A stretch of DNA of 64,000 nt, taken from Clostridia bacterium. GTDB taxonomy: Bacteria; Bacillota; Clostridia; Christensenellales; CAG-138. Location of the stretch: assembly GCA_017525875.1 (NCBI GenBank), contig JAFXSG010000027.1:21009-85008 (forward strand), read 5' to 3'. Under the pieces are notes generated by a model. The model was not told where the DNA came from. It searched no databases and was given only the letters and a program-made list of their open reading frames with translations. Shown here one piece after another: positions 59,074 through 64,000 of the stretch; positions within the stretch are counted from its first letter, which is position 1, and every line of letters begins with the position of its first letter. Both the position numbers and the translations under genes were made by a program.

Positions 59074-60375
59074 TCAAAGCCGAATGAACAGCCCGAACAG
59101 TGCGGCGCAGATCGACGGCACGGAGATAAGTATGCCGTAGCGTACGAAATCGAAAAAACTGAGCTTGACACGATGCAGCTTGAGCACGCTCATCCACATA
59201 ATGCCCGCGATCGCTCCGATGGGGGTCAGGAATGCGCCGATGTTCGATCCGATTATGGAAGCATACAGCGCGGCAGTCTGCGCCCGGCCGGAAAGCCCGC
59301 TGCAGACAGAGGAAAACAGCACGCTCATCGGAATATTGTTGATAACGTTCGCGGAAAGGAACGACGACGCGCCGAAGGTGATTATCGGATCGCCTCCCGA
59401 AAGGAACTCAGACAGACGTTCGGTGATGCCGTTTTTCTCATACGCGAGCACTATAACGAACATTGAGATGATGAACGGGATCACGTCCCACGGTGCGCGT
59501 GAAACGGTAGCCCGCAGGATCCCCGTGTTCTCCTTTGCGATGAGCGAATGCAGCAGGGAACAGAGGATAAGGCTTATGCAGGCGCAGAGCGAGATCAGCC
59601 ACATCGGGATATCGATGTAGAGAGAAATACTCATGAGCAGTATGCAGACGACGAGATGAGCCAGCGCAGCCGCAACGTGAAAACGGTTCTCAAGCTGCGG
59701 GGCTTTGCCGGCAGTCATGAGCGGCTCGGAAAGCTTTCTGCGAAAGAGCAGGAACATCACGAGCAGGGAAGTGAGCCCAGCGAAAACCGTCGGCAAAAAC
59801 ATGACCGTCAGGTAGTCCACAAAACCGATCCCAGCGTTGGAGCCGAGGTAGATGTTCGTCGGGTTGCCGATGATGAACGCCATGCTCCAGGTGTTCGCCG
59901 CTGTGAATTCGCAGATAAGGTAGGGGATGGGGTCGATCTTCGCGCTCCTGGCAAAATAGCAGATGAACGGCGTGAAGGTAAGAACGATAATGTCGTTGGA
60001 GGTGAATACCGTCAGGACCGAAACGATCAGATACAGGCAGAAGAAAAGCGCGGTTTGGCTCGCTTTCGCAAATTCAAGCACCTTGCACGCAACGTAACCG
60101 AAAAAGCCGGCGTTATCGAGATAGATGGAAATGATCGTCATCGAGATGAGCAGGATGAGGATCTTGATCGGATTCATACCGGTGTCCCGGGTCAGTCCCG
60201 CGCCGATCTCGGAAAGGCTTATCTGCTTGAAAAGAACGAGCAGGACCGCGCCGAACAGAGGAGCAAACCAGTAGATATTGATGCTCCTGCGCTTGAACAG
60301 GACCGAAGGTTTGAAGAAAATAAGGGTGATCAGCCCGATAAAACTCAGTATGGAGATAACAAGCGTTGCGGTCAT
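59074..60375 (-). CDS. ArsB/SLC13-type membrane transporter
   Basis: 433 residues, about 11 helices. FTSNDIIVLTFTPFICYFA and WSMAFIIGNPTNIYLGSNAG are paired re-entrant loop motifs of the ion transporter (IT) superfamily, covering ArsB, NhaD and SLC13 members. The second half repeats it with SSFLSANVINNIPMSVLFSS. Substrate may be an anion such as a dicarboxylate or arsenite, or Na+/H+. No arsenic genes are nearby, which weakens the ArsB reading. A monocistronic gene on the minus strand; no clear promoter or strong ribosome binding site was noted. Confidence 0.8.
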   Translation of the reverse strand: MTATLVISILSFIGLITLIFFKPSVLFKRRSINIYWFAPLFGAVLLVLFKQISLSEIGAGLTRDTGMNPIKILILLISMTIISIYLDNAGFFGYVACKVLEFAKASQTALFFCLYLIVSVLTVFTSNDIIVLTFTPFICYFARSAKIDPIPYLICEFTAANTWSMAFIIGNPTNIYLGSNAGIGFVDYLTVMFLPTVFAGLTSLLVMFLLFRRKLSEPLMTAGKAPQLENRFHVAAALAHLVVCILLMSISLYIDIPMWLISLCACISLILCSLLHSLIAKENTGILRATVSRAPWDVIPFIISMFVIVLAYEKNGITERLSEFLSGGDPIITFGASSFLSANVINNIPMSVLFSSVCSGLSGRAQTAALYASIIGSNIGAFLTPIGAIAGIMWMSVLKLHRVKLSFFDFVRYGILISVPSICAALFGLFIRL

Positions 60376-60442
60376 TTCCGTCTCCGAAAGCAGTATTCCG
60401 GTAGATTATAGCACAAAAACGCGGATAATCAACTGCCGCGTC

Positions 60443-61231
60443 TCATTCGGGAAGCTTTTCCAGGATATCCAGCGTGTGATGCGATGCGCCGACAAGCTCC
60501 TGCCTCTCGCAGATCGCCAGATGGTACTCGACCCACTTTCCAAAGGTCGCTTCGTCCATCACGTCGATCATTTCTCTCAGATAATTCGTTGCCCCGTCTG
60601 TCGCAACGAATTTGTGTCTCCTGACGGGAACGGTGCGGTTTAGCGCTTCGATGTCCTCAACGCGTGAAAGCTCGAACAGCTCTTTGGGCTCGCTTTTGCA
60701 GTGCCAGTCCGCAGTCAGCAGGTCGTTTTCAATGACTTCCTTAAGCATGCCTTTGCGGAACACGTACCCGATGACGGTCGGCTCGTTCATGCAGTAGGCG
60801 GCGAGAACGAACCCGCCGGGCTTCGTCACCCGAACGGCTTCCGAAAGCGCTTTCTGCCTATCCTCAAAAGTATAGAGGTGATACAGCGGCCCGAGCAGCA
60901 GCGTCATATCAAAGCTGCTTGCTCCGAACGCGGAAAGATCGAGCGCGTTCCCCTGCAAAACGGTGATCGCCTCCGTACCGTCGAGCTTTCCCCGAAGAAC
61001 GTCGATATTGTGTTCTACCAGCTCAACGGCCGTGACGTCATATCCTTCTTTTGCAAGCGCTACGCTGTATCTGCCCGTACCGGCGCCGACTTCGAGGATA
61101 CGCCTGCCGTGGCAGCCTTCGATACATTCGTGAATGTACTTCTGCGTGGTGATGTACTCGACCTGTCCGTGCTGTGAAAGCAGCCGTCCGTCCTCGTCAT
61201 GCGTGTTGTAGTAATCTATAAGGTAATTCAT
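60443..61231 (-). CDS. Class I SAM-dependent methyltransferase
   Basis: 262 residues. SAM motif I is ILEVGAGTGRYSVALAKEGY followed by AVELVEHNIDVL; FDMTLLLGPLYHLYTFEDR and GGFVLAAYCMNEPTVIG fit a small-molecule methyltransferase of the Methyltransf_11/25 type. The substrate is unknown. The start is ATG 61231, preceded by AGGAGGAGAAA; a longer frame to 61285 overlaps nothing useful. It is the last gene of a likely operon with the HExxH protein and GNAT gene upstream. Confidence 0.86.
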   Translation of the reverse strand: MNYLIDYYNTHDEDGRLLSQHGQVEYITTQKYIHECIEGCHGRRILEVGAGTGRYSVALAKEGYDVTAVELVEHNIDVLRGKLDGTEAITVLQGNALDLSAFGASSFDMTLLLGPLYHLYTFEDRQKALSEAVRVTKPGGFVLAAYCMNEPTVIGYVFRKGMLKEVIENDLLTADWHCKSEPKELFELSRVEDIEALNRTVPVRRHKFVATDGATNYLREMIDVMDEATFGKWVEYHLAICERQELVGASHHTLDILEKLPE

Positions 61232-61277
61232 TTTCTCCTCCTGCAGGGTCAAGGACGGCCTGATCCGAACCTTGTTT

Positions 61278-61739
61278 TCACTCAATGCTTTTCAATCCGT
61301 CATACAGATCATTGAAGGATTTTCCGTTTCGGCATCTGCCGAAGGACAGCTCCTTGTTCTCCCCGAACTCGAACAAAAAGCATTTTGTCAACTCCTCCAC
61401 AGTCTGTTCAAGCGCGGTGAAGAACTGCTGATACGCAAAATCGCTTGCGGGCGATCCTTCCTCAAAGCAGTTGACAATAAGCGACTCCGTAACCTGATCC
61501 AAAGGATACATTTTGATATGCATCAGCTCGTGCAGGATTACTTCTTCAAGGTTTTCCTGCTTCGGATCCGCGGCGTTGATAAGAAGTATCGCTTTCCTGT
61601 CATCGCAGTCGATCTTGAAATCCCCGGTCTTCGGCCATGCGGGATCTTCAACAAATTCAAGCTTCACGTCCCATGCCGGCGTGATACGCAGTTTCCGGAC
61701 GTACTTTTCAAACAAAGCGGTCAGCGCGTCCCTGTTCAT
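61278..61739 (-). CDS. Small HExxH putative metallopeptidase
   Basis: 153 residues, cytoplasmic. The zinc-metallopeptidase motif is EEVILHELMHIKMYPLDQ (His70, Glu71, His74). It begins ALTALFEKYVRKLRITPAWDVK and has beta strands before the motif (LEFVEDPAWPKTG, ILLINAADPKQ), as in short minimal metallopeptidases and SprT-like proteins. A downstream acidic ligand is possible in NCFEEGSPASDFAYQQFF. No exact family recognised. Its ATG overlaps the GNAT stop by 4 bases, so the pair is coupled. Confidence 0.72.
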   Translation of the reverse strand: MNRDALTALFEKYVRKLRITPAWDVKLEFVEDPAWPKTGDFKIDCDDRKAILLINAADPKQENLEEVILHELMHIKMYPLDQVTESLIVNCFEEGSPASDFAYQQFFTALEQTVEELTKCFLFEFGENKELSFGRCRNGKSFNDLYDGLKSIE

Positions 61740-62176
61740 GTGTTTTCCTCCTGCGGCGTCTGTTTAGTTGAACGCCTGCATCTCATAAATCCGCAGCAGC
61801 CTGTCTCGGAGAACTCCGAGAAGCCCAATGATCTGTAAAAAGCAACTGTTTTGGGAGTGTTATCAGTTGTCAACTCGATCTGCCGGACCTCGGAATAACG
61901 ATCGAGTAAAGCACGCATAAGAGCGGCGCCGATCCCTTGCCGCTGCTTCTCGGGCAATACAAGGATATCTTGAACGAACACGATGGTAAAGCCGTCTCCT
62001 ACCGCCCTTATAAGCCCGACCAATTCACCATCCTCGTATGCGGCCAACACCGATAACGAATTCAGAAAGCCCTGTTTCAACGATTGCATATCATCTGTAT
62101 ACGCAGTCCAGCCTGCAGCCGAGTATAGACGCAGGATCTCTTCTTCTTTATATTCCGTGTATTCTCTGATATCCAT
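61736..62176 (-). CDS. GNAT-family N-acetyltransferase
   Basis: 146 residues, normal GNAT size. DGFTIVFVQDILVLPEKQRQG and IGAALMRALLDRYSEVRQIE give the V-x-P-x-x-R/Q-x-x-G-x-G/A acetyl-CoA signature; FYRSLGFSEFSETG ends the fold. The substrate (amino group of a small molecule or protein) is unknown. Its ribosome binding site is weak. It is first of a three-gene operon; a promoter lies at 62209-62237. Confidence 0.85.
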   Translation of the reverse strand: MDIREYTEYKEEEILRLYSAAGWTAYTDDMQSLKQGFLNSLSVLAAYEDGELVGLIRAVGDGFTIVFVQDILVLPEKQRQGIGAALMRALLDRYSEVRQIELTTDNTPKTVAFYRSLGFSEFSETGCCGFMRCRRSTKQTPQEENT

Positions 62177-62208
62177 TTCAAACGCCAGACTCCCTATATA
62201 CTGAATCG

Positions 62209-62237
62209 ATTATACCATGCGTTTCTCCCAAACACAA
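62209..62237 (-). promoter_or_regulatory. Promoter of the GNAT-HExxH-methyltransferase operon
   Basis: On the minus strand TTGTGT (62237-62232) and TATAAT (62214-62209) with a 17-base spacer. Confidence 0.7.
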
Positions 62238-62250
62238 GAAAACGGTTTCC

Positions 62251-62470
62251 CCTGGCAGACAAAAGAGGATTTTTAATGGTGGACGGGGATGGATCCCTTT
62301 TTCGCTCTTCGGCTCTCGTGCTCGCTCACACCGATTCGCACTCGGCCTGAGCCGAAAAAGCCGGCCGCGGCGGAAGCAACACTGTTGCATCCGCTTTTCG
62401 CGGCTTCGAATCCATTCTATTCTATCTGACAAAAACAAAAAAGCAGGTTAAACACCTGCTTTTTGTTTTT
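62251..62470. repeat. tRNA-associated palindromic repeat, copy C
   Basis: 220 bases, almost identical to copy D (three mismatches counted over the last 170). It contains GGCTCTCGTGCTCGCTCAC, CACTCGGCCTGAGCCG, GCCGGCCGCGG, a GCGGAAGCAACA...TGTTGCATCCGC stem, TTCGCGGCTTCGAATCC, and an end hairpin AAAACAAAAAAGCAGGT/ACCTGCTTTTTGTTTT that would terminate the phosphotransferase gene to its right. It is non-coding. 62471-62552 holds two copies of GAACAAACGTA and no gene. Confidence 0.85.
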
Positions 62471-62552
62471 GTGTAAGAAGGAACAAACGTACACTTTCTG
62501 ATGGAAGAAAGAACAAACGTAACTTGCTGACAAAACGGATGATTCCTTTTTC

Positions 62553-63557
62553 TCACCTCATGTACTCCGAAAAGTCTATGGGGGAAGTCAGCGCGTGTTC
62601 TGCCTCGTTGAGACACGTTCTTATTGCGTCAGGATCTTTTCCTGCCTTTTTCAGCTCCTCTACTCGCGTGTACCAAAGCGGTTTCAGACAGCGATACAGC
62701 ATCAATGCAGCATCCTTTTCGATATCAGAAAAACGATAGTATTCGGAAGCGATCTTCAATGCTTCACATATTCCGGATACGCCGTTGCTTTCCCGCATAA
62801 GGTAGTTGAGAAAAACGTCCCTGCCGCAGAGATTGAAATCATATACGCCGACGAATCTGCCCTCATCGTCCACAAGGATGTTTGATGCATTGAGGTCGGC
62901 TTGAAAGACGGATGTCGGCAGTTTTTTATACCTCGGTTCAAGCGCGGCTCTGTTTTCCATCCACAAGCGCCATATTCTCTCAACCTGTTCCTTGAATTCA
63001 TACGGAAGCTTATCCGCATATTCCTTCCATGCAAAAGCGTTTTCTAACACTTCGTCCATCTTGTCGCTGGGGCAGAAGGTTTCAAACAGGCAGTACGCCG
63101 AAGGATAATCCGTATAGTCGAAATACTGCGCTGCGATTTTTGCCGTCATCTGCCAGATGTCCCGCTTATACCTGTCATACAGCGCCTCGTTCTCACCGAA
63201 GTCGTCCGAAAATCTGTCTTCGATCGGGCGGAACGGTGCAAACTCCTCTGCGTATGCCGCGCATCTGTGTCCCCTATAATCTACGATTGGAAAATACCCC
63301 GACTTGTCTCGAAAAATCCTCGGGCAGAAATAACCGAGCTTCCGATACTCTTCCGCCGTTCTCTGCCAGACGGAGATCTTTTCCGGGAACGTAAAATCGT
63401 TATCGGCAAGCTTTAACACATATTTGCTTCCCACGGCTGTTTCGATGATGAACGTCGCTCGAAAATCGGCGTCACCCCGACTTGTATCAATCAGGTGATC
63501 TGTGATCGGTGTATCGTCAAAAAACAGTGAAAACACGTATTTGATATCATCATTCAT
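62553..63557 (-). CDS. Phosphotransferase of the aminoglycoside/choline kinase-like (APH) family
   Basis: 334 residues with a protein-kinase-like fold. GSKYVLKLADNDFTF carries the ATP-binding lysine. The catalytic loop is VFQADLNASNILVDDEGRF with D-N, and VYDFNLCGRDVFLNYLMRE has the metal-binding DF pair. The usual HxD is QAD here, a substitution of the brace histidine. It may phosphorylate a small hydroxylated molecule; a link to antibiotic resistance is not shown. The gene has its own promoter and lies exactly between two near-identical 220-base repeats, 1390 bases apart. Confidence 0.82.
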   Translation of the reverse strand: MNDDIKYVFSLFFDDTPITDHLIDTSRGDADFRATFIIETAVGSKYVLKLADNDFTFPEKISVWQRTAEEYRKLGYFCPRIFRDKSGYFPIVDYRGHRCAAYAEEFAPFRPIEDRFSDDFGENEALYDRYKRDIWQMTAKIAAQYFDYTDYPSAYCLFETFCPSDKMDEVLENAFAWKEYADKLPYEFKEQVERIWRLWMENRAALEPRYKKLPTSVFQADLNASNILVDDEGRFVGVYDFNLCGRDVFLNYLMRESNGVSGICEALKIASEYYRFSDIEKDAALMLYRCLKPLWYTRVEELKKAGKDPDAIRTCLNEAEHALTSPIDFSEYMR

Positions 63558-63592
63558 GCAATTTTTCCCGCATATCCTATGTTTTTGAGATC

Positions 63593-63621
63593 ATTATACC
63601 ATATTCTTTAGCGTATTTCAA
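63593..63621 (-). promoter_or_regulatory. Promoter of the phosphotransferase gene
   Basis: On the minus strand TTGAAA (63621-63616) and TATAAT (63598-63593) with a 17-base spacer. Confidence 0.8.
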
Positions 63622-63640
63622 TGAAGAAAACCTCTTTTGT

Positions 63641-63860
63641 CCTGGTAGACAAAAGATGTTTCTTGGTTGGTGGATGGGGATGGATTCCTTTTTGCTCTTC
63701 GGCTCTCGTGCTCGCTCACACCGCTTCGCACTCGGCCTGAGCCGAAAAAGCCGGCCGCGGCGGAAGCAACACTGTTGCATCCGCTTTTCGCGGCTTCGAA
63801 TCCATTCTATTCTATCTGACAAAAACAAAAAAGCAGGTTAAGCACCTGCTTTTTGTTTTT
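63641..63860. repeat. tRNA-associated palindromic repeat, copy D
   Basis: The second member of the pair that flanks the phosphotransferase gene, in the same orientation as copy C and offset by 1390 bases at every position checked. It ends in the same T/A-rich terminator-type hairpin, here placed to end a minus-strand gene entering from the right edge of the window. The reading frames through it are not genes. Confidence 0.85.
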
Positions 63861-63947
63861 GGCTAAAGATTGCTATTTCAGCAAAATCGGGGTTATCGTT
63901 AAATTTCGTAACGCAGAGCAAATGTCTTTCTCATCAAGGCCTATGCA

Positions 63948-64000
63948 TTATTTGTAATTGTTGAGGTTTTCTATCGCATCAAGGAGATTTCGATACTTCA
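63948..64000 (-). CDS. Possible 3' end of a gene from outside the window
   Basis: The minus strand is open from the window edge to TAA at 63950-63948, reading KYRNLLDAIENLNNYK, a plausible helical C-terminus. The position matches the other repeat copies, each of which follows the 3' end of a minus-strand gene. Only 16 residues are seen, so no family can be named. 63861-63947 holds nothing recognisable. Confidence 0.35.
   Translation of the reverse strand, partial: KYRNLLDAIENLNNYK

Noticed and set aside
59074-60375. Arsenite resistance operon
   Set aside because: The transporter resembles ArsB in fold motifs only; no arsR, arsA or arsC is nearby and the superfamily covers many substrates.
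62178-62438. Frame of 86 residues and its twin at 63577-63828
   Set aside because: Both read through the repeat copies C and D; similarity between them reflects the repeat, not a protein.
62553-63557. Antibiotic resistance gene
   Set aside because: The APH fold is shared with choline and homoserine kinases, the brace histidine is replaced, and no resistance context is present.

Overview
The window reads as a chromosomal segment of an anaerobic, Gram-positive, GC-rich member of the Bacillota (class Clostridia, probably a gut-type lineage). The reasons are strong AGGAGG ribosome binding sites, sigma-A promoters with 16-18 base spacers, a yaaL-bofA pair normally found in endospore formers, a ferredoxin-dependent 2-oxoacid oxidoreductase, Lgt, Ktr potassium uptake, sortase-type anchors and type I dockerins. 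No phage, transposase, plasmid or CRISPR functions were seen. The taxonomic placement is inference.

Layout. 1-4166: end of a sortase gene, yebC, a NYN-domain protein and a large secreted carbohydrate-binding protein. 4275-10779: one histidine-degradation operon behind a clear promoter (hutH, hutU, formiminotransferase, hutI, cyclodeaminase), which takes histidine to glutamate plus methenyl-tetrahydrofolate. 10866-14108 (minus): ahcY, and a yaaL-bofA-amidohydrolase cluster; together the two enzymes clear S-adenosylhomocysteine and adenosine. 14282-18838: a zinc-ribbon membrane protein, two small genes, then rpsB-tsf. 18909-24031 (minus): two paralogous exported proteins with a His/Cys signature like clan CD cysteine peptidases, both ending in dockerins. 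24237-26247: a glycosyltransferase and a HAD hydrolase. 26302-30871 (minus): an unknown membrane pair, a YfcC-type transporter and a VTT-acyltransferase-zinc-ribbon fusion. 31048-32997: an exported 5'-nucleotidase with a sortase-like tail.

33145-33548 holds tRNA-Ser(GGA) with two copies of a tRNA-associated palindromic repeat; two more copies flank a phosphotransferase gene at 62251-63860. 33652-38320 (minus): ktrAB, a DUF436 gene behind an unusual leader hairpin, and an ABC transporter operon with a GntR regulator and a palindromic operator over its start site. 38459-41342: an unfamiliar three-gene set (solute-binding/VWA lipoprotein, membrane protein, coiled-coil protein).

41546-50154 is the most interesting stretch. 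A TlpA-like lipoprotein, a tiny CxxC membrane protein and a NapH-like polyferredoxin form one operon with an anchored surface protein. Next to it lie two exported thioredoxin-dockerin proteins, and then a ferredoxin plus 2-oxoacid:ferredoxin oxidoreductase operon. I infer a route carrying low-potential electrons from cytoplasmic ferredoxin across the membrane to exported thiol-redox proteins. 50353-64000 is mostly housekeeping: lgt, rmuC, an ECF substrate-binding component, a surface protein, prmA-rsmE-mtaB-HIT, an ArsB/SLC13-type transporter, a methyltransferase, a small HExxH protein, a GNAT acetyltransferase and the repeat-flanked phosphotransferase. Several start codons were moved inward from the longest reading frame where a ribosome binding site or promoter decided it.
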